A DNA stretch of 49,706 bases from Candidatus Daviesbacteria bacterium GW2011_GWA1_41_61 (GTDB lineage Bacteria; Patescibacteriota; Microgenomatia; Daviesbacterales; UBA10151), in NCBI GenBank assembly GCA_000997385.1, contig LCBT01000001.1:1-49706 (forward strand). Reading direction: 5' to 3'. A program made the position numbers and the translations under genes. The notes beneath the pieces are model-generated. The model worked only from the letters and a program-made list of their open reading frames with translations. It was not told the origin of the DNA and made no database searches. Shown piece after piece: positions 35,974-43,516 of the stretch. Within the stretch, counting starts at the first letter, position 1; each line of letters begins with the position of its first letter.

Positions 35974-36178
35974 TGAACCAATAGAGGCGAGAGTAATAAA
36001 TGATTTTTTACCCAGTCCTGAAGATTTGAGTTTAAATGAGAAAAAGACCAAGGTGACATTAACACTTACGGAGAAGAGTCTGGACTTTTTTAAAAGTGCT
36101 GCTAAAAAACATGGAGCTTCTTATCAGGCAATGATCAGAAGGCTTATTGATTATTACGTGGTAAACCAAAGAGTTTAA
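35948..36178 (+). CDS. brnA: BrnA-family antitoxin
   Basis: A 76-residue protein from the ATG at 35948 (a 12-codon longer frame is less likely). It contains KTKVTLTLTEKSLDFFKSAA, then HGASYQAMIRRLIDYYV, typical of the BrnA/CopG ribbon-helix-helix C-terminus that binds DNA, with the toxin-binding part in front. The overlap with brnT couples their translation. The stop overlaps element A copy 3 by two bases on the opposite strand. Confidence 0.9.
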   Translation: MKNRIKYSNEPIEARVINDFLPSPEDLSLNEKKTKVTLTLTEKSLDFFKSAAKKHGASYQAMIRRLIDYYVVNQRV

Positions 36179-36270
36179 TTCGATCTCTGTGGCCAAGACG
36201 GATCACCAAACTTGGTGTCAGCACTCGCTCTCTAACAGAAAGATACTTTCACCACAAAGATCATTCGGTA
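36177..36270 (-). ncRNA. Element A copy 3: candidate structured RNA
   Basis: Minus strand, 94 bases. GATCTTTGTGG pairs with CCACAGAGATC over all 11 positions (one G-U). The C-G pair at position 5 of copy 2 is here T-A, a compensatory change. The conserved TGAAAGTATC follows the first strand. The loop between (about 36195-36245) is unrelated to the other copies. It would run antisense to the end of brnA. The terminator is weak or absent (AAAC-tctttg-GTTT only). Confidence 0.5.
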
Positions 36271-36276
36271 AAAGTA

Positions 36277-36306
36277 TTTATATCTGTTTCTCGGCTGATA
36301 ATACAA
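36277..36306 (-). promoter_or_regulatory. Promoter of element A copy 3
   Basis: Minus strand: TTGTAT (36306-36301, four of six), 18 bases, TATAAA (36282-36277, five of six). It places a transcript start at the first bases of the conserved element, as in copy 1. Confidence 0.5.
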
Positions 36307-36325
36307 TTGCCACTCAAGAAATTAT

Positions 36326-36997
36326 CTAGGGGAGTGACTTCGGTAAAGGTCTTAAATCTTTAAATTCTATATCCGGTCTAATCTCTCTAGTTGGCTCTTC
36401 ATTATTTCTGTTTATCCAGATTGCATCAAAGCCTTGTTCTTTAGCTGGAATTATATCGTGTATATAACTTGCTGCAACATGCAGCACTTCTTCCTTTTTA
36501 GCTTTAAATCTTCGAAGCATTTCCTGCCAGTGCCCATGAGATGGTTTATAAGAACCAACTTCTTCAGCAGTTACTACAACATCAAATTCAATTCCCATTA
36601 GTTCGATTGACCTTTTAATAATTTCATTATCAATATTAGAGAGTATTATTAGTTTGTAACCTTTTTGTTTTAATTCAGCTAAAACATCATGTGTCTCTGG
36701 AAAAGGTTGCCAGTTATAAATAGAATCTGCGAATTCAAGAGCGCCTTTGTCTGAAATGTCAAAACCCATTTGTTTTAAGAGTTTTTTGGCTGAAAGCTGT
36801 AAAACTTCATGATATTTTCTGTATTGTTCCGCTTCTACCTCTAGTTCAACCTTAATGTATTTATCAGATATGTTTGTTAAGTCCAAATCAAGACCATTCT
36901 TTTCAGACAGTTTTCTTAGAGCTTCTCTAATTCCACCTCCCCAATCAATTAGGGTACCATAACAATCAAAGGTAATGTATTTTTTGCCTTTAAACAT
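36326..36997 (-). CDS. HAD-family hydrolase, haloacid dehalogenase type II-like
   Basis: A 223-residue protein with HAD motif I TFDCYGTLIDW (about 9-19), motif II LIILSNIDNE (about 114-123), Lys in GSYKPSHGHW (motif III), and motif IV HVAASYIHDIIPAKEQGF. The cap domain is helical, between motifs I and II. The FDCYGTL start and NIDNE are typical of 2-haloacid dehalogenase type II and related phosphatases; the true substrate is unknown. It is the first cargo after the att-like site of module 3, close to tRNA-Lys(UUU), and reads away from the tRNA. Confidence 0.93.
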   Translation of the reverse strand: MFKGKKYITFDCYGTLIDWGGGIREALRKLSEKNGLDLDLTNISDKYIKVELEVEAEQYRKYHEVLQLSAKKLLKQMGFDISDKGALEFADSIYNWQPFPETHDVLAELKQKGYKLIILSNIDNEIIKRSIELMGIEFDVVVTAEEVGSYKPSHGHWQEMLRRFKAKKEEVLHVAASYIHDIIPAKEQGFDAIWINRNNEEPTREIRPDIEFKDLRPLPKSLP

Positions 36998-37015
36998 GTT
37001 AATAATTGTTATCTT

Positions 37016-37052
37016 CTGTTAACTCCTTTTAACTATTGTTAACTGGTGACCC
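37016..37052 (-). repeat. att-like repeat 3, at tRNA-Lys(UUU) 3' end
   Basis: Minus strand, starts inside the tRNA acceptor stem (GGGTCACC) and contains AGTTAACAATAGTTAAAA and AGTTAACAG. It matches att-like sites 1 and 2 but lacks a block of about 10 bases between the two GTTAA parts. Confidence 0.7.
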
Positions 37053-37119
37053 GCCTCGGACTCGAACCGAGAACCAATAGCTTAAAAGGCTATTGCTCTA
37101 ACCATTGAGCTAGCGGGCC
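37047..37119 (-). tRNA. tRNA-Lys (anticodon UUU)
   Basis: Minus-strand cloverleaf of 73 bases: acceptor GGCCCGC/GCGGGTC, anticodon loop CTTTTAA (anticodon TTT), T-arm with TTCGAGT. CCA not encoded. Together with tRNA-Lys(CUU) it gives both Lys isoacceptors in the window, and both carry accessory cassettes at the 3' end. Confidence 0.94.
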
Positions 37120-37172
37120 AATATGATGTATTTTACCTTATTTAAGCTGAAGTGAAAAGTCTAAATTAAACT

Positions 37173-37400
37173 TTAAAGATCTTGGGTTTCCTGGGAAAAA
37201 CTGGCATTCATTTGTTCCAACTCTAGCAGATCTCTCTCCATAGCTGTTAAATCATTATCTAAACTTTGAAGACTGCCTGATGTTCCTTCTGAGATATTTA
37301 GATTAGGTAAAGAAGGATAAACCCTTCTTCTCTCCAAAGCAAAATATAGTCCCCCAACTAAAACTGTAACAATCAACAAAATAAGCAAATACCGAATCAT
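37173..37400 (-). CDS. Small membrane protein with coiled-coil-like tail
   Basis: A 75-residue protein: N-terminal transmembrane helix (about 3-22, YLLILLIVTVLVGGLYFAL), basic RRR, then a helical acidic tail (LDNDLTAMERDLLELEQMN) with heptad character. No known family recognised. TAAAAT (37415-37410) ten bases before the ATG gives a nearly leaderless transcript. It stands alone between the two tRNA genes. Confidence 0.6.
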   Translation of the reverse strand: MIRYLLILLIVTVLVGGLYFALERRRVYPSLPNLNISEGTSGSLQSLDNDLTAMERDLLELEQMNASFSQETQDL

Positions 37401-37440
37401 ATTTAGAATATTTTAACATAACTTCCAGATAGGCTAGCCT

Positions 37441-37469
37441 TTGGGAAGAATTTTTGTTAAAATTATGAT
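37441..37469 (+). promoter_or_regulatory. Promoter of tRNA-Glu
   Basis: TTGGGA (37441-37446), 17 bases, TATGAT (37464-37469). Predicted start about 37476, 30 bases before the tRNA. Confidence 0.55.
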
Positions 37470-37480
37470 CACGCCAACAT

Positions 37481-37496
37481 GTCTAACGTGTTAGAC
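37481..37496 (+). repeat. Inverted repeat in the pre-tRNA-Glu leader
   Basis: GTCTAAC-gt-GTTAGAC, seven-base perfect arms two bases apart, between the predicted transcript start and the mature tRNA. Possible RNase P leader structure or a regulator site. Confidence 0.4.
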
Positions 37497-37505
37497 CCGT
37501 TTGAC

Positions 37506-37579
37506 GGCGCGTTCGTCTAGAGGCCTAGGACACTGGGTTTTCATCCCAGGAATCAGGGGTTCGAATCCCCTACGCGCTA
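37506..37579 (+). tRNA. tRNA-Glu (anticodon UUC)
   Basis: Cloverleaf of 74 bases: acceptor GGCGCGT/ACGCGCT (G-U at the first pair), anticodon stem CTGGG/CCCAG around TTTTCAT (anticodon TTC), T-arm GGGG-TTCGAAT-CCCC. CCA not encoded. The last three bases overlap the stop of the convergent oxidoreductase gene. Confidence 0.93.
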
Positions 37580-38305
37580 CTGATAACCAATAAACCTTTC
37601 TTTTTTAATACTTTTAGAGGCTACTCCTGCTTCTTCTAAATCTTTAACAATGGCTTCCACCATCACCTCCGGTCCAGCAATATAGTAAATATACTCATTG
37701 AGATTATCCAAATGATCCTGGATAAACCTGGCATCAATCCTTCTGTTCTCTCCCTGCCAGTCCTCGTCATCAGTCATAGTAAAAATTACTTTTATATTAG
37801 AATTTTCCTTAGATATTGCCTGTAAATCCTTAAAAAAAGCTGTTGACCTCTTACTTCTGTTGGAATAGATCAATGTAATTTGATAGGGCAACTTGTTTAA
37901 AATCACATAGCTGATCATGCTCATAAAGGGGGTGATGCCGATGCCTCCAGCCATAAATACCAAAGGTCTATCAGTTTCCTCAGGCAGCAGGAAACCTCCT
38001 TCAATAGGACCAAGCTCAACCTCTGTCCCCACAGGCACTTCCTGAAAAGTTTTTTTAAAAGCACTAACCCCTCTTCTGGTAGCCATTACTATCTCCCCTT
38101 CACCTGGGGCATTAACTATGGAAAAATGACGCATTGCCCCCCGGGAATCCAGATATGGAGGATTGAGCAAAGTGATAAACAAATATTGTCCAGGCTTAAA
38201 CTTAGCCTGTTTACCCATTAAATCAAAAGTGACCTGAAGGGTACCTTGAGCAATCTCCTTTTTATCTTTAATTTTAGCTCTCATATCTAGAATACTAATA
38301 ACCAT
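37577..38305 (-). CDS. Ferredoxin/flavodoxin-NADP reductase-like flavoprotein
   Basis: A 242-residue protein with an FAD-binding beta-barrel (MRHFSIVNAP, the R-x-x-S motif, about 59-68) and a nucleotide domain (FMAGGIGITPFMSMI, about 114-128, and YYIAGPEVMVEAI). It is a single-chain reductase of the FNR family without an iron-sulfur domain, so it needs a partner carrier. It is cytoplasmic. The gene is followed (38348) upstream on the same strand by yraN after a gap of 42 bases. Partners cannot be identified here. The stop overlaps tRNA-Glu. Confidence 0.92.
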   Translation of the reverse strand: MVISILDMRAKIKDKKEIAQGTLQVTFDLMGKQAKFKPGQYLFITLLNPPYLDSRGAMRHFSIVNAPGEGEIVMATRRGVSAFKKTFQEVPVGTEVELGPIEGGFLLPEETDRPLVFMAGGIGITPFMSMISYVILNKLPYQITLIYSNRSKRSTAFFKDLQAISKENSNIKVIFTMTDDEDWQGENRRIDARFIQDHLDNLNEYIYYIAGPEVMVEAIVKDLEEAGVASKSIKKERFIGYQ

Positions 38306-38347
38306 ATATAAGAGTTTAATTAAATTAAAGTCAAAATAGGGTAAGTT

Positions 38348-38707
38348 CTATCCTGTAATGTTTTTAATTAGCTCAATGTCAGGTTTTTGGGGATTATCAG
38401 CAAAATCTATTCCTATAAAATCCAATCTATAAGGTCCATTGCCCCAGTTGATCTTCAGTAAATAAAACTGGGCAGTTTTTAATAAATACTTAATCTTCCA
38501 AGGAGTCATTGATTCTACAGGTAAACCAAAATCATGGGAAGACCTGGTTTTTACTTCCACAAAAACTAAATACTCTTTATCCTGGGCAATAATATCTATC
38601 TCCCCACCCCTGATTCTGTAATTCCTAGATAAAATTTTATACCCTTGCTTCTTTAAAAACTCACAAGCAACGTCTTCACCATTATCTCCAACAACCTTAG
38701 TTGACAT
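38348..38707 (-). CDS. yraN: YraN, UPF0102 nuclease-fold protein
   Basis: A 119-residue protein with UPF0102 motifs: GEDVACEFLKKQGYKILSRN, GGEIDIIAQDKEYLVFVEVK with the D-ExK active-site pattern of the endonuclease fold, and RLDFIGID. The biochemical role is unsettled; the family is often next to rnhB as here (seven bases apart). Length is normal. Confidence 0.93.
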   Translation of the reverse strand: MSTKVVGDNGEDVACEFLKKQGYKILSRNYRIRGGEIDIIAQDKEYLVFVEVKTRSSHDFGLPVESMTPWKIKYLLKTAQFYLLKINWGNGPYRLDFIGIDFADNPQKPDIELIKNITG

Positions 38708-38714
38708 ACTACTA

Positions 38715-39365
38715 CTATGTCAAAAATTTTCCCAGACTAAAAGACTTTCTGTGAATCCTACATAGTCCATGTTTTTTAATAGCTTCCTGATGAGCTTTAG
38801 TTCCATAACCTTTATGTTTGGCAAAACCATAGTAAGGGTATTTTTGATGAAGATTAACCATTAATTTATCTCTGTACACTTTAGCAATAATGGAAGCAGC
38901 AGAGATGGAAGCACAGATTTTATCTCCATCTTTGACAGCTTGCTGTCTTTTTCTGGTAAGATGTTTTATATAAGCAGAGCTTGCAATTTTCACTACGTTC
39001 AAATTGTAGAAAGCATCAAATACAACAAAATCTGGTTTAGGTTTTACACTTATTACTGCTTTTCGAAAGGCTTTTTGAGTAGCTTTACCAATTCCCATGT
39101 TATTTATATCCCTTACGCTAATCTCCGCAATTGACCAACCTAAAGCTACTTTTTTAATTTCTTCAGCTAATCTTTCTCTTGTTTGAGGTTTTAAAAGTTT
39201 TGAATCAGCTATCCCTTCCGGCAAAACCACATCCTTAGGGAAAACCACCGCCCCCACCACTACCGGCCCGGCAAAACAACCTCTTCCTACTTCATCAAGG
39301 CCACAAACATAGCTATAACCGCTTTCCCAAAGTTTTATTTCAATATCTAGAGTTGGAAAAATCAC
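38715..39365 (-). CDS. rnhB: RnhB, ribonuclease HII
   Basis: A 216-residue protein with the RNase HII signature CGLDEVGRGCFAGPVVVGAVVF (about 21-42, catalytic Asp and Glu), further Asp in FVVFDAFYN and in the ASISAASIIAKVYRD segment. It removes ribonucleotides and RNA primers from DNA. The start overlaps the rplS stop by four bases (ATGA). The order rplS-rnhB-yraN is classic. Confidence 0.97.
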   Translation of the reverse strand: MIFPTLDIEIKLWESGYSYVCGLDEVGRGCFAGPVVVGAVVFPKDVVLPEGIADSKLLKPQTRERLAEEIKKVALGWSIAEISVRDINNMGIGKATQKAFRKAVISVKPKPDFVVFDAFYNLNVVKIASSAYIKHLTRKRQQAVKDGDKICASISAASIIAKVYRDKLMVNLHQKYPYYGFAKHKGYGTKAHQEAIKKHGLCRIHRKSFSLGKFLT

Positions 39366-39676
39366 ACTCTTGTAGCTTGGCGGCCAGTAAGGCCTCGCAG
39401 ATAATACAGCTTGCTTCTTCTGACATTGGCAGCTTTTTTCTTTACTTCAATTTTAACCAAAGACTTGCTGTCTAGAGGCCAGATTCTTTCTACTCCAATA
39501 CCTCCAGGCCCAATATGTCTTACCACCATCATCCTATTTTCCTCCCTGCCCCTTAGAGCAATTAAAATGCCCTCAAAAACTTGAGTTCTGGTTTTATTTC
39601 CTTCCACCACTGTGGAGTGAACCCTTAAGGTATCTCCAATATAAAGATTAGTATTTTCAAATTTAGCGGTAATCAT
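39362..39676 (-). CDS. rplS: RplS, ribosomal protein L19
   Basis: A 104-residue protein, slightly short but complete. Family motifs: IGDTLRVHSTVVEGNKTRTQ, FEGILIALRGREENR, GIGVERIWPL and the C-terminal AANVRRSKLYYLRGLTGRQA. L19 sits at the interface of the two ribosomal subunits. First gene of the L19-RNase HII-YraN run, 54 bases after the dnaE stop. Confidence 0.97.
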   Translation of the reverse strand: MITAKFENTNLYIGDTLRVHSTVVEGNKTRTQVFEGILIALRGREENRMMVVRHIGPGGIGVERIWPLDSKSLVKIEVKKKAANVRRSKLYYLRGLTGRQATRV

Positions 39677-39729
39677 CGTTGATTATAATTTTATCCTTTT
39701 TAAGCTTTCAAGTCAATTCAAAGTTTTTT

Positions 39730-42700
39730 TCAGTCCAATTTAGTAAGCCTAATTGTCCCTTTACCCAACAGCCCTTCTACCTCTTCCACAAAAGCCGGAC
39801 TGTGGGTAATACCAAAAGGAAGATCCATTCTTTTTAAGTTATTCCCTCCATTTGGCAAAAGTAGAGCTACCTTCAGTTTCCCCGGATAGCCTCTTAAAAT
39901 CTTATTAACTTTTTGCAACATCTCCACCCCACAGTTTCGGGGAACTGTAATTTCCACCTCTTTTTCCTTACTTTCTTTTGGCAATAAAGCGCTCCTGCCG
40001 GAATACTGCCTTTCTGCTTTAGGCAGTTGGGTTTGAATCTGTCCCGGGTCAAAAGTTTCAGGATCATACAAGGAAATCCTCTCCACAACCAAACTCAACT
40101 GATCTTCCCTTTTATCTACCTTACCCCAAACCACCACTACCTTATCTTTTTCTAAAAACTCCTTGGAAGCCTGAAAAGTGGTAGGGAAAACTACTGCTTC
40201 AATCTCTATTGCTCCATCAGAAAGCCTGACAAAAGCCATTTCTGCCTGGCTTTTTTTAGTAATAACCCTTTTTACTTCGGTAACCACTCCTCCTAAAATC
40301 ACTTTCTGACCAACAAGGTCCTCACTTAGATCTGCCAGTTTATAATGGCACCTGCTTTCCACCTCTCTTAAAATCTTTTGGAAAGGGGGTTCATGAAGGT
40401 AAAAACCTAGCAGCTCTCTTTCAGAGTTAAGCAGCTGATCAAGTTCCCACTCCGGAACATCCGGCAAAGGGACTACAATCTCATCCGAAATTTCCTCCTC
40501 CCCAAACAAACCAACCTGACCATTATTTCCCTTTTTGGCTTTCTGGTGAGCTTTTTCTAAACACTGGTCTAAAACCAACATCTGGGCTGCCCTTGATCCT
40601 AAAGCATCTAAAGCTCCGGCTTTAATTAAGCTTTCCAAGGTTTTCCTGTTGACCAACCTGTTATCTGCCCTGCTACAAAGATCTGCCAAAGATTTAAAAT
40701 TTTGCCCTGAGTCTATTGAAAGGTTTCTAGCTTCTAAGATAGACTCAATGGCAGAAATTCCTACATTCTTAATAGCCGACAGGCCAAACCTAATACCCTG
40801 TTTTTGCACCCTGGCTTCAACATTAGTCACCTGTCTTTGCAACTCTTCTTGGGAAAGCTTCTGAATATCCTCGATTTCAAACCCCACTTTGGATTTGTTG
40901 ACATCGGGGGGTAAAACTACAATCCCCATCCTTTTGCACTCCTCCATGGCATGGGCAATCTTATCGATATCCCCATACTCAGCTGTCATTACAGCTGCCA
41001 TAAACTCCACCGGGAAATTAGCCTTCATATAGGCTGTTTGATAGGAAACCATAGCATAGGAGGCTGCATGAGCTTTATTAAAACCATAACCTTCAAACGG
41101 TTTTATTAATTGATACAAACCTTCAGCCTTTTCTTTTGTTAAGCCATTTACGATACACCCTTCAATAAAGTGATCCCTTTGTTTAGCCATCTCCGCCGGT
41201 ATTTTTTTACCCATGGCTTTCCTAAATTTATCTGCTTCTTCCCAGTCATAACCGGCAATGTTAATTGCCGTATAAAGTACGTCATCTTGATAAACTAATA
41301 AACCGAGTGAATTTTGAAGGTATTCCTTCATCCGCGGGTCATAATAGGTTATCTTATTAGGGTTGTGTTTTCTGGCAATATAATCCTCAATGATATTCAT
41401 CGGTCCCGGCCTGTAAAGAGCAACCATGACCATGATATCGAAAATACTCGTTGGTTTTAGTTCTACCAAATAGCGCGTCATCCCAGAACCTTCCAACTGA
41501 AACAGTCCCATAGTTTCCCCTTTTGCTAATAACTCAAAGGCTTTCTGATCATCTACTGGAATACTGTCTAAATCTACTGTTATTCCTCTGTTTTGTTTCA
41601 CAATTTGTGTAGCATGGCCTAAAATCGATAAGTTACGGATCCCTAAAAGGTCCAATTTTATAAGGCCAACTCCTTCATAATCATCACTGATAGAGAACAT
41701 ATCATATTGGCTGATTATTTTATCCCCATTGGACTCTCTCTGGAGTGGTGTATAATTTGTCATCTCTGTCGGGGAAATTACCAGTCCCGCAGCATGGACT
41801 GAAGCATGACGTACTGTTCCCTCCACTTTTTTGGCCAGATCGATGAGAGTTTTTACTTGTGGATCTTCCTTATAAAACTGGTTTAAGTCCGACACCTCTT
41901 TTAAGGCATCATCCAAACTTTGATGAAAACCCTGCTTTGGTGGAGGAATAAGTTTGGCGATCCGGTCAACTTCTCCATAAGGCATACCTAAAACCCGACC
42001 AATATCACGGATGGCAGCCCGTCCCATCATTGTGCCAAAAGTAATAATTTGGGCCACTTTATCATGTCCATATTTATTCATCACATAACGGATAACCTCA
42101 TCACGCCTGTCATCGGCGATATCACTGTCAATATCAGGAAATTTAGGCCGAAGAGGGTTCATAAACCTCTCAAAAGGAAGCATATAAGCTATTGGGTCAA
42201 TGTTTGTGACCCCTAACACATATAACACTAAAGACCCCGCAGCAGAACCCCTGGTATTGGTAATAATACCTTGACTATGTGCCCAATTGATAAAATCGGA
42301 AACTATTAAAATATAGACAGCAAAATTTTTTGATTCAATAACAGACATCTCGTAGTCTAATCTTTCCCTATAATAAGGATCACCTGTGGGAAACTTCTGT
42401 TTAAATCTTTCGTCACAAATCTGCCTTAGGTATGCCATCGCTGATAAATTCTGGGGAATATCGAAAATAGGAAAGATGGGCTTGCCTAAAGTCAGCTCTA
42501 AGTTTACTTGATCAGCAATTTTGTTAGTATTTTCTACAGCCTGGGGAAGATCTACAAACATCTGGGACATCTCCTCAGGGGATTTTAGATAAAGATTAGG
42601 AGTATCTATCATCCGCAGTCTATTAATATCTTTAATAAACTTCCCTGTCTGGACACATAAAACTGCATCTTGAGCCTGGGCATCATCCTCCTGAACATAG

Positions 42701-43422
42701 TGGTAATCATTGGTAGCTACAACAGGTAACCCTAATTTAGGACTAAGTTCTTTGACAGCTTGCCACCAAATGTTCTGAAACTTAGCCATCCTCTCTAAAT
42801 CCTGTTTAACTTTTGGGTCTAAATTGGAGCTGTTTTTTAAAATAGTTTTATACTCATGATCCTGAAGCTCTAAATAAAAATTACCTTCTCCGAAAATCTC
42901 CAGGTATTTTTTAACTGTTTCCTCACCTTTGGAAAAATCCTCTTCTTTTAAACTTTCTGCAAACTCTCCTCCCGGACACCCAGATAAAGCCATGATTCCT
43001 TCATGAAGCTGCTTTAAAAGTTCCTTATCTACCCGGGGTTTGTAGTAATAACCCTCCAGGTGGGCAATAGAGGTAAGCTTCATCAAATTTTTATAACCGT
43101 CATAGTTTTTTGCCAATAAGGTTAAATGATAAGGCTCGGTATCTACCTTTCCTTCCTTATCTTTGTGAGATCTTTTAGCCACATAAACTTCACAGCCAAT
43201 AATTGGTTTAATCTCAGCCTCAAGGCAAGCTTTATAAAATTCTATTACTCCATACATCACTCCATGATCTGTTACAGCAATAGCCGGCATCCCCATCTCT
43301 TTGACCTTTTTCACTAACTTTTTTATCTTGGAAATGCCATCAAGGAGGGAATATTCAGTATGGCCATGTAGATGAACAAAGTTAGGCATAAGAGTCGGGG
43401 CAGATACTTTAACGATATCCAT
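39730..43422 (-). CDS. dnaE: DnaE, DNA polymerase III alpha subunit
   Basis: A 1230-residue protein: PHP domain at the N-terminus (HLHGHTEYSLLDGISKI), the C-family polymerase core with PDIDSDIADDRRDEV (about 430-444, catalytic Asp residues) and GSAAGSLVLYVLGV, a helix-hairpin-helix part (LGIRNLSI), and a C-terminal OB domain (VILGGVVTEVKRVI). It is the replicative polymerase. The start at 43422 is the first ATG; MPNFVHLHGH at residue 12 is an alternative. The beta-clamp-binding motif near the end is not obvious to me. Transcribed after the gatB terminator. Confidence 0.98.
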   Translation of the reverse strand: MDIVKVSAPTLMPNFVHLHGHTEYSLLDGISKIKKLVKKVKEMGMPAIAVTDHGVMYGVIEFYKACLEAEIKPIIGCEVYVAKRSHKDKEGKVDTEPYHLTLLAKNYDGYKNLMKLTSIAHLEGYYYKPRVDKELLKQLHEGIMALSGCPGGEFAESLKEEDFSKGEETVKKYLEIFGEGNFYLELQDHEYKTILKNSSNLDPKVKQDLERMAKFQNIWWQAVKELSPKLGLPVVATNDYHYVQEDDAQAQDAVLCVQTGKFIKDINRLRMIDTPNLYLKSPEEMSQMFVDLPQAVENTNKIADQVNLELTLGKPIFPIFDIPQNLSAMAYLRQICDERFKQKFPTGDPYYRERLDYEMSVIESKNFAVYILIVSDFINWAHSQGIITNTRGSAAGSLVLYVLGVTNIDPIAYMLPFERFMNPLRPKFPDIDSDIADDRRDEVIRYVMNKYGHDKVAQIITFGTMMGRAAIRDIGRVLGMPYGEVDRIAKLIPPPKQGFHQSLDDALKEVSDLNQFYKEDPQVKTLIDLAKKVEGTVRHASVHAAGLVISPTEMTNYTPLQRESNGDKIISQYDMFSISDDYEGVGLIKLDLLGIRNLSILGHATQIVKQNRGITVDLDSIPVDDQKAFELLAKGETMGLFQLEGSGMTRYLVELKPTSIFDIMVMVALYRPGPMNIIEDYIARKHNPNKITYYDPRMKEYLQNSLGLLVYQDDVLYTAINIAGYDWEEADKFRKAMGKKIPAEMAKQRDHFIEGCIVNGLTKEKAEGLYQLIKPFEGYGFNKAHAASYAMVSYQTAYMKANFPVEFMAAVMTAEYGDIDKIAHAMEECKRMGIVVLPPDVNKSKVGFEIEDIQKLSQEELQRQVTNVEARVQKQGIRFGLSAIKNVGISAIESILEARNLSIDSGQNFKSLADLCSRADNRLVNRKTLESLIKAGALDALGSRAAQMLVLDQCLEKAHQKAKKGNNGQVGLFGEEEISDEIVVPLPDVPEWELDQLLNSERELLGFYLHEPPFQKILREVESRCHYKLADLSEDLVGQKVILGGVVTEVKRVITKKSQAEMAFVRLSDGAIEIEAVVFPTTFQASKEFLEKDKVVVVWGKVDKREDQLSLVVERISLYDPETFDPGQIQTQLPKAERQYSGRSALLPKESKEKEVEITVPRNCGVEMLQKVNKILRGYPGKLKVALLLPNGGNNLKRMDLPFGITHSPAFVEEVEGLLGKGTIRLTKLD

Positions 43423-43472
43423 TTAACTATGGAAGTCCCCTCAATTTCAAGTAGGAAATTGGTAAGAACCTC

Positions 43473-43516
43473 AAAAAGGCCAGGCTCGCCTCGCTTCGCT
43501 AGCGAAGCGGGCCTTT
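43473..43516 (-). terminator. Terminator of the gatCAB operon containing a palindromic repeat
   Basis: On the minus strand AAAGGCC ... GGCCTTTTT encloses the GC-rich palindrome at 43482-43514. The stem and T-run end the gatCAB transcript. The loop is itself a strong hairpin. The stop codon of gatB overlaps the stem. Confidence 0.7.
43482..43514 (-). repeat. GC-rich palindromic repeat, copy 2
   Basis: Minus strand AGGCCCGCTTCGC-tagc-GAAGCGAGGCGAGCCT, matching 12859-12885 and 47579-47610. Here it forms the inner part of a terminator. Confidence 0.7.

Larger units (their letters stand above)
35489..37052 (-). mobile_element. Accessory cassette module 3 at tRNA-Lys(UUU)
   Basis: Read from the tRNA on the minus strand: att-like site (37052-37016), HAD hydrolase, element A, BrnA/BrnT genes facing the other way, element B, degenerate att-like site. 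It has the same order of conserved parts as the two modules at 10331-14124, with partly similar cargo types (HAD, toxin pair). Direct repeats at both ends and the tRNA junction support integration. Confidence 0.6.
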
